A DNA stretch of 10,000 nt, taken from the NCBI RefSeq assembly GCF_020217005.1, contig NZ_JAIWOI010000050.1:1-10000 (forward strand), written 5' to 3'. Positions 1 through 7,939 of the stretch are shown one piece after another. The position numbers and the translations under genes were made by a program. Positions within the stretch are counted from its first letter, which is position 1. Every line of letters starts with the position of its first letter. Under the pieces are notes generated by a model. The model had not been told where the DNA came from and ran no database searches. It saw only the letters and a list, made by a program, of their open reading frames with translations. Source of the DNA: Rheinheimera sp. (GTDB taxonomy: Bacteria; Pseudomonadota; Gammaproteobacteria; Enterobacterales; Alteromonadaceae).

Positions 1-915
1 AGGATCCTTAATTGGAGCCTGAGCCTGGTGTGTATAAGCTATACCAACAAAGCCTATAGCCATGGCACCTAGCAGCGAAATAATCATCCAGGACATACCT
101 ATGCGGCGAGCCACTTTAAATTCTGCTACGGAACGTATCGCCATAAAGCGCACTATAATATGCGGCTGACCAAAATAACCCAAACCCCAGGCCAATAAAG
201 AAATAATGCCCAACGTACTGGTCCCTGTGAATAAATCCAAATGTCTGGGGTTTAGTTGTTCAATAGTGCTGAATACTTCATAAGGTTGTTCTAAAGCGCT
301 AAAAGCGACGACCGGGACCATCACTAAAGCGATAAACATAATAATACCCTGAACAAAATCCGTCATACTGACTGCTAAAAAGCCGCCGAGCAGGGTATAA
401 GCTATAACTACTCCCGCAGTTAAAAGCAGACCTAGTTGATAGTCCAGACCAAAAACTGAGTCAAATAACTTGCCACCTGCGACCATGCCTGAAGAGGTAT
501 ACAAGGTAAAAAATACGACTATAACAACAGCCGAGACCAGGCGTAACATCCTGCTTGGATCGGCAAAACGGTTCTCCAGATAATCGGGCAGAGTGATTGA
601 ATCTTTTGCCAGTTCGGTATAGACCCGAAAACGTGGCGCCAGCAGAATATAGTTTAGGTATGCGCCAATCACTAAACCCACTGCAATCCAAATTTGCGAT
701 AGGCCTGCCGCATAGATAGCACCCGGAACCCCCATCAATAGCCAACCGCTCATATCGGAAGCGCCCGCTGATAAGGCCGTGACCGCTGGGCCTAATTTTC
801 TGCCACCGAGCATATATTCGGATAAATTACTACTGGATTGACGAAAGGCATATAAACCTATTGCCAACATAGAAAGGAAATAAATGGATAAAGCTAATAT
901 GGTTCCCGTGGCCAC
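1..915 (-). CDS. putP: Sodium/proline symporter PutP, N-terminal part (3' end beyond the window)
   Basis: Inner-membrane secondary transporter of the sodium:solute symporter family (SSS), which couples proline uptake to sodium entry. The 305 visible codons form a chain of hydrophobic helices that matches E. coli PutP (about 502 residues) almost from its first residue. Family signatures seen are LGGRKLGP at about residues 36-43, then ALSAGASDMSGWLLMG at about 47-62, whose Asp54 and Ser56 align with the E. coli Asp55/Ser57 sodium-site region, and later LLAWGLGYFGQPHI. The start is a GTG at 913-915: an in-frame TAA lies a few codons upstream, no ATG lies between, and a GGGAG ribosome site sits 7 bases before it. 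It is separated from the Bat operon by 120 bases, so it probably has its own promoter, although none is clear. No frameshift is visible. Proline specificity is inferred from similarity; another SSS substrate is possible but less likely. Confidence 0.93.
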   Translation of the reverse strand, partial: MATGTILALSIYFLSMLAIGLYAFRQSSSNLSEYMLGGRKLGPAVTALSAGASDMSGWLLMGVPGAIYAAGLSQIWIAVGLVIGAYLNYILLAPRFRVYTELAKDSITLPDYLENRFADPSRMLRLVSAVVIVVFFTLYTSSGMVAGGKLFDSVFGLDYQLGLLLTAGVVIAYTLLGGFLAVSMTDFVQGIIMFIALVMVPVVAFSALEQPYEVFSTIEQLNPRHLDLFTGTSTLGIISLLAWGLGYFGQPHIIVRFMAIRSVAEFKVARRIGMSWMIISLLGAMAIGFVGIAYTHQAQAPIKDP

Positions 916-922
916 TCTGGTT

Positions 923-927
923 CTCCC
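923..927 (-). promoter_or_regulatory. Ribosome binding site of putP, fixing a GTG start
   Basis: Read on the minus strand this is GGGAG, 7 bases before the GTG at 913-915. Because an in-frame stop lies just upstream and no ATG intervenes, this site decides the start codon. Confidence 0.7.
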
Positions 928-998
928 GCTTTGTTATCGTTCTAGTTATAAATTGCCGGCATGCTACCAATAGCTTTCACTAACAGCCAGTTTTTTAA

Positions 999-1023
999 GG
1001 CAGACAACCCAGGTGTTGCTGCC
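999..1023 (-). other. Intergenic stem-loop after batD; possible weak terminator
   Basis: On the minus strand, GGCAG-CAAC pairs with GTTG-(T)-CTGCC, giving nine base pairs with one bulged base and a six-base loop (ACCTGG). It begins 12 bases past the batD stop codon. The stem is good, but the sequence after it is TTAAAAAA rather than a run of T, so it does not qualify as a standard Rho-independent terminator. It could protect the 3' end of the Bat mRNA or cause partial termination before putP. Confidence 0.35.
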
Positions 1024-1035
1024 AATGACTGTTTA

Positions 1036-2679
1036 TTATTCAGGATATAGCTGAGGCAAGGCGGAGCCAGAAGCCGTTTTTTCCAGCGATAGCTCAGCCC
1101 AGGCAATCCATAAGGTTTTACCTTGCCAGCGTTGCTGCTCTTTTTGATAAAGCTGCTGATTCAGCAACTGCAGCTGTTCAGCAAAGTTATCATCTTTGCA
1201 CCACTGAGCTAATTCGGTGAGTGATGCAGGAGTTCTGCCAAATTGTTGTTCCGCCCATGACATCAGCCACTGACGGGCTATGTTTGCGTCATTGTTATGG
1301 CAGGCATTTTGCAGTTTTTTGGGGTTGGCTCTGGCGCCCCCTGAATTACGGACTACAACTTTAGCTCCGGTAGTTTTTGTTGTTTTGAACACCAATAAAA
1401 GTATAACTGAACAGAGCCACAACAAGCTAAGCAGCCAACTGGTGTAATTCCACTGCCAGGGATTAGTTGCCGCGGTTTCTGCTAAAGTGGTTTGTGTCGG
1501 TGTCGCGGCTACAGCAACCGGACTTTGATGTGGCAACTCCGGATTGACCTGCACCGTCAGGCGTTTTTCCGGTAAAGTTGCATAATGGACTGACTTGGTT
1601 TTTTTGTTCCACCAGGCCAGCTTCACCTCAGGCAGTATTAGTTCGCCAGCTTTATTTGCCACGACTGCCATGCTAAAAACTTTTTGGGAAACCAAAGTGC
1701 CATTTCGCTCTGCTTGCTTGGCATGTGGTTGCTCTTTATATAGTTTTACTCCTTCAGGGGCTTCGAGTTGCAAATCAGGCAATTGATGTTCTGCCACATC
1801 CAGTGCCGTGATGGTAATGGTGCGGGTAACTGGTTCACCTTGAGTGAGCGTATCTGACGCAGGGCTCCATTCCTCATTCAGGCTGACTAAATCTGCAACT
1901 AACCATTCGCCGGGAAAATTAGCGGGTTTGGCTGCGACTTCTATGGTTAAGTCATTGGCTCTGGCGCTGATGGCTTTCGTTTGCGCAAAATAGTCGTACC
2001 GCCCGGAATTTCTATCCAGCATTTCGCCGCTCAATTCAGAACCTGGAATGACAAAAGTACCGCTGCGCTCCGGAATAACACGATAGGTACGGGTAAAAGT
2101 GCGATATCGCTCACCATTTACCAACTCTGTACCTTCTTTGTCTTTACCCAACTGCTCTATGCTCAGGCCATCGACTTTAGGCTCACTTAATGAACCGCGC
2201 TGTAAGTCACCCTGAAAAAATATTTTGACTTCCAGGTAAGCCAGTTGTTGCACATAAAGCGCGCTGCTGTCCAGGCTGCTTTGCAAAAACAACTGGCTAT
2301 CCTTTGTTGATTGAGCTTGAGCTGACCCTTTCACAACTTCAACTTCGATAGGGGAGGAGCTGACATTATCAATTTCAAAAGATGGGATAATATAAGTACC
2401 AGTTTGTTTAGCTTTGAGCAGCAAACGCCAACTAGTGGTCCGGCTGGCCTGACCGTTGACTATTTGCATTTGTTGACCCAGCGAAGGGCCCTGCACAATA
2501 AAATCTTTATCCAGTACAGAGAAATCCGGTTGCTGCGCCACCTGATCATCAGCGACAAGTTCGAGCACCGCGGTTTCACCCAATAACAAGGGATTTTTAT
2601 CCAGCGACACTTTTAATTCAGTCAAGGCCAGGGCTGGGCCAGACACTAACAGAAACAGGCATAACCACTGCTTTACCAT
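1036..2679 (-). CDS. batD: BatD-family protein, exported and membrane-anchored
   Basis: Last gene of the MoxR/Bat operon, encoding 547 residues. The N-terminus is a signal peptide: a Lys, a hydrophobic stretch at about 5-17 and a likely cleavage site after Ala-Leu-Ala (residue 18). A long beta-rich periplasmic region follows, with repeated motifs of the BatD oxygen-tolerance family (for example KVSLDKNPLLLGETAVLEL near residues 23-41 and an SGTFVIPGSEL-type segment near 206-216). A single membrane segment lies at about 414-431, then a cytoplasmic tail of about 115 residues. The ATG overlaps the 3' end of the upstream vWA-TPR gene by 7 bases, with GGAG ten bases before it. Two stop codons stand in tandem at the end (TAATAA). 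BatD is thought to work with the vWA Bat proteins at the inner membrane; no biochemical activity can be read from the sequence. Confidence 0.88.
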   Translation of the reverse strand: MVKQWLCLFLLVSGPALALTELKVSLDKNPLLLGETAVLELVADDQVAQQPDFSVLDKDFIVQGPSLGQQMQIVNGQASRTTSWRLLLKAKQTGTYIIPSFEIDNVSSSPIEVEVVKGSAQAQSTKDSQLFLQSSLDSSALYVQQLAYLEVKIFFQGDLQRGSLSEPKVDGLSIEQLGKDKEGTELVNGERYRTFTRTYRVIPERSGTFVIPGSELSGEMLDRNSGRYDYFAQTKAISARANDLTIEVAAKPANFPGEWLVADLVSLNEEWSPASDTLTQGEPVTRTITITALDVAEHQLPDLQLEAPEGVKLYKEQPHAKQAERNGTLVSQKVFSMAVVANKAGELILPEVKLAWWNKKTKSVHYATLPEKRLTVQVNPELPHQSPVAVAATPTQTTLAETAATNPWQWNYTSWLLSLLWLCSVILLLVFKTTKTTGAKVVVRNSGGARANPKKLQNACHNNDANIARQWLMSWAEQQFGRTPASLTELAQWCKDDNFAEQLQLLNQQLYQKEQQRWQGKTLWIAWAELSLEKTASGSALPQLYPE

Positions 2680-4496
2680 TCTTCGACAACTCCGGCTGGT
2701 GGTTGATCATAACGACGTTTTTGGTATTCAATCGCCATCTTGCGACGTAATAACAAAGAAGGATCGTCTTGTACTTTGCGTAATAAATTATCCAGTTGCT
2801 GACTTTGTTCTGCATCAGCATTAGGCCAGGCTTCCGAAATTGCCTTTTGTTGTTTGGCTTGTTCAGCATCTTTGGCTTCTTCAGCCTGTCCAGCCAATTG
2901 CTGCTTTTTTTGCTGCTGTTGCTCTTGCTGCTGAGATTGACCTGGTTGCTGATCTTTTTGTGATGCGGCGTCATTGCCTTGCCCTTCAGCGGACTGTTCG
3001 GGTGCTTGTTGTGATTCTTGCTCATTAGACTGCTGTTTGGACTCTGAACCTTCACCTTGCTCAGTGGACTCTTTGCCTGATGGATCACCTTGCTGCTGAT
3101 CTTTTTGTCCGCCTTCGCCTTTTTGCTGTTGTTGCTTCTGTTGTTCCAGCGCTTTTTTTACAGCGTCCAGATTCTGCTGGGCCTTGGTGAGTTCAGGGTT
3201 TTTCTTCAGCGCTTGCTGATAAGCCGTTATGGCTTCCTGATACTTTTGTTGTTGTGCCAGGCTATTGCCGAGGTTGTAAGACGCATCTGCTGTATCTAAC
3301 TGGCGATAGGATTGTTCTGCAGCCGCATAGTCTTGTGCCCTGTATGCCGCATTACCTTTCCAGAGTGGGTCGTTAAAGTTTTGCCAGGCACTGTTGTAAT
3401 CACCTTGCTGGTACGATTGCTGCGCTTTTTGTTGCTGTGTCTGCCAGAGATCTGTCCACTCGAAGGCTTCAGCTTTGGGCATGAGCAGCCCAAGTACTAT
3501 TACCGTCAGAGCCCCGCGTTTATGCAACCACAAAGCGAGAGGCATTAACAACCAAACCAGATACACCGCATTGTCCTGCCATTGATCTCCAAACAACTTT
3601 TGGTCTTCTTTACCGTCAGTTTTTTTATCCAACGGTTGCAGCGCTAACAAGGCGGCTATATCACTGTCTTCGGAACCTGCTATAGCAAAGGCACCGGAGC
3701 GTAACTCTGCTAACTGCTGCAGCTGTGCCAGAGGAACGCGGGGTAGCACTATAGCGCCTTGATTGTCTTTAAGTAGTTCACCATTGCTCAGACGAATAGG
3801 GGCACCTTGAGTTGTGCCAAAAGCCAATACAGATAAACGATGCGGCCAGCTATCCATCAACTCACGTAAGCGAGAATAATCAGATGATGCGAAGCCGTCG
3901 GTAAAGAGCACCACATCACCCTGCAGATAACCCCCTTGTTTCAGCAACTGATCAGCCAGCAGCAATGCGGCTTCAAGGTTAGAACCCTGTACCGGCATAA
4001 TATCCGGACTGAGTTCAGGCAATAACAACCGAACGTTATTGTGGTCCTGAGTTAAAGGTGAAATCACAAAAGCATCACCGGCAAAACTGACTAATGCGAG
4101 TTCTCCTTCCTTGACGCCATCAATATAATCCAGCGCTTTAAAGCGGGCCTGAGTCAGGCGATCTGGGGACAAGTCAGTAGCGCGCATCGACATCGACATG
4201 TCCATCAAAATCACTGTGGCTTTTTTCAGTTGGAACACTGGCTGGGGTAAACGCTGCCAACTAGGACCTGCCAGAGCAATAACGCTAATCAACCAGATCA
4301 TCAATAACAGCCACAGTATAGGTTTTTGCTGTTGTGACGCAGGGACAATTAAGAGCTCTTTTTGCAAATGAGGTGCTATCCAATGTTGCCATGCGCTTTG
4401 AGGCTGCCGCAGTTTAGCGAACAGACCCCAAATCAAGAGCGTCGGAACCAATAACCAGAAATACTCTGGCCTTAACCAATGAAAATCAGCCCACAT
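2673..4496 (-). CDS. batB: BatB-type vWA domain protein fused to a TPR (BatC-like) region with a Gln-rich tail
   Basis: A 607-residue inner-membrane protein. Two membrane segments near residues 12-26 and 60-77 precede a von Willebrand factor A domain at about 93-290. Its metal-ion-dependent adhesion site is intact: DMSMS at 99-103 and TDG near 199-201. Two further hydrophobic segments lie at about 309-325 and 328-341. A TPR region at about 354-436 contains repeats such as GNAAYRAQDYAAAEQSY and YNLGNSLAQQQKYQEAITAY. A low-complexity Gln/Glu/Lys tail at about 451-550 follows, and a basic C-terminal segment at 571-595 contains DDPSLLLRRK. In some bacteria the vWA and TPR parts are separate genes (BatB, BatC); here they are one chain. 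The ATG overlaps the batA stop by 11 bases and has GGGAG eight bases before it. The vWA and TPR domains suggest protein-protein contacts; the partner is unknown. Confidence 0.9.
   Translation of the reverse strand: MWADFHWLRPEYFWLLVPTLLIWGLFAKLRQPQSAWQHWIAPHLQKELLIVPASQQQKPILWLLLMIWLISVIALAGPSWQRLPQPVFQLKKATVILMDMSMSMRATDLSPDRLTQARFKALDYIDGVKEGELALVSFAGDAFVISPLTQDHNNVRLLLPELSPDIMPVQGSNLEAALLLADQLLKQGGYLQGDVVLFTDGFASSDYSRLRELMDSWPHRLSVLAFGTTQGAPIRLSNGELLKDNQGAIVLPRVPLAQLQQLAELRSGAFAIAGSEDSDIAALLALQPLDKKTDGKEDQKLFGDQWQDNAVYLVWLLMPLALWLHKRGALTVIVLGLLMPKAEAFEWTDLWQTQQQKAQQSYQQGDYNSAWQNFNDPLWKGNAAYRAQDYAAAEQSYRQLDTADASYNLGNSLAQQQKYQEAITAYQQALKKNPELTKAQQNLDAVKKALEQQKQQQQKGEGGQKDQQQGDPSGKESTEQGEGSESKQQSNEQESQQAPEQSAEGQGNDAASQKDQQPGQSQQQEQQQQKKQQLAGQAEEAKDAEQAKQQKAISEAWPNADAEQSQQLDNLLRKVQDDPSLLLRRKMAIEYQKRRYDQPPAGVVEEW
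2853..3146 (-). repeat. Low-complexity Gln/Glu-rich coding tract within the batB-TPR gene
   Basis: This stretch encodes roughly residues 451-548 of the vWA-TPR protein, dominated by Gln with Glu, Lys, Ser and Gly. On the plus strand it appears as repeated ctg/ttg triplets. It is compositionally biased rather than an exact tandem repeat, and the reading frame stays open through it. The same bias keeps other frames open and produces spurious ORFs on both strands. Confidence 0.75.
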
Positions 4497-5478
4497 TTTT
4501 TAGTCTCCCAGGCCATCTGATTTGGCCTAAGGCTAGTAACACAGAACAAAATAATGCGGCCAATAAAGGCCAGTGCAACAGACTTTGCTGGGGACGATAG
4601 CTGATTTGATCCCGCTCTATAGGCTCTAACTGATCCAGCAGTTTATAAATTTGTGCTAATTCCGCCAAGTCGCGGGCTCTGAAGTATTTGCCGCCCGTTT
4701 CTTCTGCAATGCGGGTCAGCAGCACTTCGTCCAAATCCTGAGATGGGTTAATCAACTGGCGACCAAAAATGCTTTGCTGCACCATTTGCTCAGCGCCTAC
4801 GCCTACGGTATAAATTTTAACTCCGGCGGCTTTGGCCAGTTGCAAGGCTTCTGTTGGTTGGATCACACCTGCCGTATTCGCTCCGTCACTTAACAGGATC
4901 AGCACTTTGTTTGAGGTTTCATAGGCATTTAAGCGTTTAACGGCCAAACCTATAGCTTCACCTATAGCGGTGCGTTCTCCAACTAATCCGCGCACAGCTT
5001 CATCCAGCATGGTTTGGATAGTGGTTAAATCATAAGTCAAGGGGGTTTGTTGATAAGCGGCATCACCAAATAATATCAGGCCTATGCGATCGCCTTTGCG
5101 CTGTTGGATAAAGTCACTGACGACTAGCTTCACTGCCTGCAGTCGGTCAATACTTTGGCCTTGATGCTGCATATCGCTGATAGCCATAGAGCCGGATAAA
5201 TCCAGCGCTAACATGAGATCCCGACCTTGTTGAGGTAAAGTCACGGTTTCACCAAGCCATTTTGGTTGAGAGGCGGCCAGCACTAAGCAACACCAGCACA
5301 ACAGTGCAAGCAAGGTTTTGAGCGAACGGGGCGCTCTGCTGACCAAAGCCGCGCTTTGGCTGCTGGCTTTCATCAAGGCTTTGTGTCTAAGCGGACTACC
5401 TTGTTGCTGAGTTTTGCGTCTTAGCAACAAAGGAAGAGGGAGCAGGATAAACAACCAGGGATAGCTGAATTCAAACAT
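4486..5478 (-). CDS. batA: BatA-type vWA domain membrane protein
   Basis: A 330-residue inner-membrane protein that starts MFEFSYPWLF. Hydrophobic segments lie at about residues 8-19 and 53-70. The vWA domain spans about 86-285 and keeps a full metal-binding site: DLSGS at 93-97, the threonine region GERTAIGEA, and LLSDGANTAG. A last membrane segment lies near the C-terminus (WPLLAALFCSVLLALG). The topology, with two N-terminal helices, the vWA domain and a C-terminal helix, is typical of BatA/BatB proteins. A longer frame opens 42 bases upstream, but the ATG at 5476-5478 is preferred: it shares one base with the TGA of the preceding gene (TGATG), has GGAG eight bases before it, and its product begins with the usual family N-terminus. 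The protein probably acts with the MoxR ATPase and the other vWA proteins; its exact role is unknown. Confidence 0.92.
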   Translation of the reverse strand: MFEFSYPWLFILLPLPLLLRRKTQQQGSPLRHKALMKASSQSAALVSRAPRSLKTLLALLCWCCLVLAASQPKWLGETVTLPQQGRDLMLALDLSGSMAISDMQHQGQSIDRLQAVKLVVSDFIQQRKGDRIGLILFGDAAYQQTPLTYDLTTIQTMLDEAVRGLVGERTAIGEAIGLAVKRLNAYETSNKVLILLSDGANTAGVIQPTEALQLAKAAGVKIYTVGVGAEQMVQQSIFGRQLINPSQDLDEVLLTRIAEETGGKYFRARDLAELAQIYKLLDQLEPIERDQISYRPQQSLLHWPLLAALFCSVLLALGQIRWPGRLKNVG

Positions 5479-5936
5479 CAAAGCTGCTCCAGTTGTTTTG
5501 CAGTGACTTTCTTTAGCCATTGGTTAGTAAAATGCAAATAGGCTGCAAAATCAGTCTGACTGACTTCTGATTGGTACAGTAGTTTTTGCAGATCGGGCAA
5601 AGGCTGTTGTGGCAACTGGCTTTGTAAAAAGTCCTGCCATTGTTTCACTGGCGCAGATAATACCTGATGTCTGGGGTTATAACAGCGGATCAGACGTTTT
5701 AACAGTTCATTCAGCGCTGCACTCTGCTGGGGTTCTTTTATCAAACTCAACTCGGCTTTTGCCTGGCGTAATGGCAGATTTTTTTGCCACTGCCTCCAGA
5801 AAAAACGAAAGCAGTATGCCAGTAGTAAAATAATGAGCAAGCCTAGTAACCACCAACCAGGGGCGAGTGGCCAAAAAGTATTTAGAGCTGGCTCCTGAAT
5901 ATCAGCTAAAGCCAGTTGAGGTTCAGTGTTCGCCAT
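5478..5936 (-). CDS. DUF4381 family membrane-anchored protein
   Basis: A small protein of 152 residues with one membrane segment at about 27-45 (GWWLLGLLIILLLAYCF), followed by a basic, helix-rich cytoplasmic domain (FFWRQWQ, then leucine- and glutamine-rich helices). Size, topology and its place between the DUF58 and BatA genes match the DUF4381 family found in gammaproteobacterial MoxR/Bat operons. No catalytic motif is visible. The ATG overlaps the DUF58 gene by 14 bases and has a strong AGGAG eight bases upstream; its TGA shares one base with the batA ATG. Family assignment is by pattern and context, and the molecular function is unknown. Confidence 0.82.
   Translation of the reverse strand: MANTEPQLALADIQEPALNTFWPLAPGWWLLGLLIILLLAYCFRFFWRQWQKNLPLRQAKAELSLIKEPQQSAALNELLKRLIRCYNPRHQVLSAPVKQWQDFLQSQLPQQPLPDLQKLLYQSEVSQTDFAAYLHFTNQWLKKVTAKQLEQL
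5487..5490 (-). promoter_or_regulatory. Ribosome binding site of batA
   Basis: GGAG on the minus strand, inside the end of the DUF4381 gene and eight bases before the batA ATG. It supports the shorter BatA start at 5478 over an in-frame start 42 bases upstream, and fits translational coupling through the TGATG junction. Confidence 0.65.
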
Positions 5937-6864
5937 AAGGCCAACTCCTGTTTAATTGTTCGATTAAAGGCAAAGCTGCGCTGATTTCTAAATAGCGGCA
6001 GTTCAACTTTTTTAAGTTCAATTGCAAGGCTTGTTGCCATTGGCTTTGCTGTTGTCGGTAGCTGTCTTTTAACACGGACGATCCTAAGTCCAGAGTTTTC
6101 AGCTCTAGCCCATCTGTGACCGCCGCCAAACCTGAAGCAGACAAAGGCAGTTGTAAATCCAAAGGATCGGTGATGTGAACACAACGGATTTCATTATGCT
6201 GACGCATTGCCTGCAAATGACGCAAGCCTTGAGCGTCAAGGCTACTGAAATCTGAGATCACAAAAATGAGAGCGCCCGGACGCGCTAAGCGTCGCATCAA
6301 CCCTAAGGCATGGTTGATATTGGATTCTGCAGCCATGCCCTGAGATTGCTGTACTTTTACCAGCGCATTTAAATAGCGCAGCACGGCCTGACTGCGTGCA
6401 GCAGGTTTGAGTTCCAGTAATTGCTGCTCACTGAAGACCAGACCACCGAGTTTGTCGCCTGTCTCGCGGACATGCCAGGCTAATAAGGCAGCCATATGAG
6501 CAGCCTGCACAGATTTAAGTAGTAACTGAGTGCCAAAACGCATGGATTCAGACAAATCGGTCAGGATAAAAACCGGCCGCTCTTTTTCTTCACGGAATAA
6601 TTTAGTATGGACTTTGCCGGTGCGTGCTGTGACACGCCAGTCTATGGTTCGTACGTCATCACCAGGTTGGTAATGCCGTACCTCATCAAACTCCATACCA
6701 CGGCCTTTAGTTCGCGCCAGGTAACTGCCAGCCAACTTACTTTGAATGGCCATTTTGGGGGCCAAATCCAGCAAGGCATGATGGCGCTGATAGGCCAGCA
6801 GTTGCGGCAAATCCAAGTGAATGCCGTCTGTGGCCAGTTGTTCAAGCTGAAGTTGGAGATTCAT
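5923..6864 (-). CDS. DUF58 domain protein with vWA-like fold
   Basis: About 313 residues, cytoplasmic by appearance, with no signal peptide or membrane segment. The DUF58 signature lies in the first third: GRGMEFDEVRHYQPGDDVRTIDW at about residues 54-76, followed by a vWA-like core with DLSES at 103-107 that keeps the DxSxS metal-binding pattern. DUF58 proteins regularly accompany MoxR ATPases and are presumed partners. The start is uncertain: the frame is open up to a TTG at 6882 (overlapping moxR by 8 bases), with a GTG at 6873 and the first ATG at 6864. The ATG is chosen because the product then begins MNLQLQLEQL, close to the usual family length; none of the three has a good ribosome site, so expression may depend on coupling to moxR. 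The 3' end overlaps the next gene by 14 bases. Confidence 0.88.
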   Translation of the reverse strand: MNLQLQLEQLATDGIHLDLPQLLAYQRHHALLDLAPKMAIQSKLAGSYLARTKGRGMEFDEVRHYQPGDDVRTIDWRVTARTGKVHTKLFREEKERPVFILTDLSESMRFGTQLLLKSVQAAHMAALLAWHVRETGDKLGGLVFSEQQLLELKPAARSQAVLRYLNALVKVQQSQGMAAESNINHALGLMRRLARPGALIFVISDFSSLDAQGLRHLQAMRQHNEIRCVHITDPLDLQLPLSASGLAAVTDGLELKTLDLGSSVLKDSYRQQQSQWQQALQLNLKKLNCRYLEISAALPLIEQLNRSWPYGEH

Positions 6865-6874
6865 CGAAAACACA

Positions 6875-7828
6875 TCAGGCAACCGGAACCAGTTTTAAGA
6901 TCTCTTTGAGTACATCATCCGTGCTTAAGCCCTGAGCTTCAGCATCGTAAGTTAAAATCAGGCGATGACGTAACACATTAAAAAATACCGCCTGAATATC
7001 GTCTGGTGTGACAAAGTCACGGCCTTCTAACCAGGCTTTTGCCCGTGCGCAACGCTCCAGCGCAATACTGGCACGTGGACTGGCACCATAAGCTATCCAT
7101 TTAGCCAGTTGTTCGCTGTAAGCTTTGGCATTACGAGTGGCCATCACCAGTTGCACTATGTAGTTTTCCAGGCTTTCAGCCATATGCAGCTTTAATATGT
7201 CCTGACGGGCTGCAAAAATATCAGCCTGACTGATAGGGCTTAATTTGGCTTTGTCATGAGCTAAAGCTTCACCACGGGTTAAACGCAAAATAGCGAGTTC
7301 AGTGGCAGCATCCGGATAGTCGACTTTCAGATGTAATAAAAAGCGGTCCAGCTGAGCTTCAGGCAAAGGATAAGTCCCTTCCTGCTCCAGCGGGTTTTGT
7401 GTCGCCATCACTAAAAACAGTTCAGGCAGCGCGTAAGTTTTACGGCCTACGGTAATTTGTTTTTCCGCCATAGCTTCTAACAATGCCGACTGTACTTTAG
7501 CTGGTGCCCTGTTGATTTCGTCCGCCAGAATAATGTGGTGAAACAAAGGACCAGCCTGAAATTCAAATTGACCTGTTTCAGGGCGATAGATATCTGTGCC
7601 TGTTAAATCGGCTGGTAATAAGTCGGGAGTAAACTGAATACGGTGAAAACGACCTTCGACGCCATGGGCCAGTGCATTTACCGCGCGAGTTTTAGCTAAA
7701 CCAGGCGGGCCTTCCACCAATAAATGACCATTGGCCAATAAAGCCAACAAAATACCTTCCGTCAGCGCATGCTGACCCAAGACCTGACTGTCCAGATAGT
7801 CTTTTAAAGCTGAGAATGCCTTTACCAT
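6875..7828 (-). CDS. MoxR-family AAA+ ATPase
   Basis: First gene of the operon: a cytoplasmic ATPase of the MoxR branch of AAA+ proteins, thought to act as a chaperone-like remodeller of its vWA-domain partners. Numbered from the ATG at 7826-7828 (317 residues), it has Walker A GPPGLAKT at about 40-47, Walker B IILADEINR at about 99-107, sensor 1 ATQNP at about 142-146, the EAQLDRF segment at about 157-163, and sensor 2 GASPRAS at about 248-254. All key residues for ATP binding and hydrolysis are present. A GTG start three codons upstream (7835-7837) is possible. The ATG is preferred because a weak GTGAG motif lies four bases before it, while the GTG has no ribosome site. Its TGA lies 10 bases before the chosen DUF58 ATG. 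Confidence 0.93.
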   Translation of the reverse strand: MVKAFSALKDYLDSQVLGQHALTEGILLALLANGHLLVEGPPGLAKTRAVNALAHGVEGRFHRIQFTPDLLPADLTGTDIYRPETGQFEFQAGPLFHHIILADEINRAPAKVQSALLEAMAEKQITVGRKTYALPELFLVMATQNPLEQEGTYPLPEAQLDRFLLHLKVDYPDAATELAILRLTRGEALAHDKAKLSPISQADIFAARQDILKLHMAESLENYIVQLVMATRNAKAYSEQLAKWIAYGASPRASIALERCARAKAWLEGRDFVTPDDIQAVFFNVLRHRLILTYDAEAQGLSTDDVLKEILKLVPVA

Positions 7829-7910
7829 AATACTCACTACTGTTTTTAAGTTGTTGTTTATTTTCCAAGCAGTTAGCTCAAAAAAAAGCTAGGCTAAGAC
7901 CACTCGCCTT

Positions 7911-7939
7911 TATATAAGGTTCAACACCTTTTAAAACAA
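7911..7939 (-). promoter_or_regulatory. Candidate promoter of the MoxR/Bat operon
   Basis: On the minus strand, TTGTTT (7934-7939) and TATATA (7911-7916) are separated by 17 bases; an overlapping TATAAA (7909-7914) is an alternative -10. The -35 match is modest. Transcription would begin near 7904, leaving a leader of about 75 bases before moxR. This rests on consensus matching by eye only. Confidence 0.35.

Noticed and set aside
461..745. A 94-codon minus-strand ORF inside putP
   Set aside because: Another frame of the same strand as putP; the PutP frame has clear family motifs throughout.
945..973. Promoter for putP with -10 TATAAC at 945-950
   Set aside because: No acceptable -35 at normal spacing (TTGGTA gives only 14 bases; 17 bases gives CTATTG). 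A promoter probably exists in the gap but cannot be placed.
2618..3088. A long minus-strand ORF (156 codons) overlapping the batB-TPR gene in another frame
   Set aside because: It lies over the Gln-rich tract, where the repeated CAG/CAA-like triplets suppress stop codons in other frames. The product has no domain and the overlapping gene is clearly real.
6607..6909. A 100-codon plus-strand ORF opposite the DUF58 gene
   Set aside because: Antisense shadow of a well-supported gene, with no recognisable domain and no ribosome site considered convincing.
7873..7896. Possible attenuator in the moxR leader: TAGCT and AGCTA around a run of eight A (T on the minus strand)
   Set aside because: The arms are only five bases and the T-run lies inside the loop rather than after the stem, so it does not look like a terminator.
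7916..7930. Inverted repeat AAGGT-N5-ACCTT beside the larger palindrome
   Set aside because: Only five-base arms, easily found by chance in AT-rich sequence; no known regulator pattern recognised.
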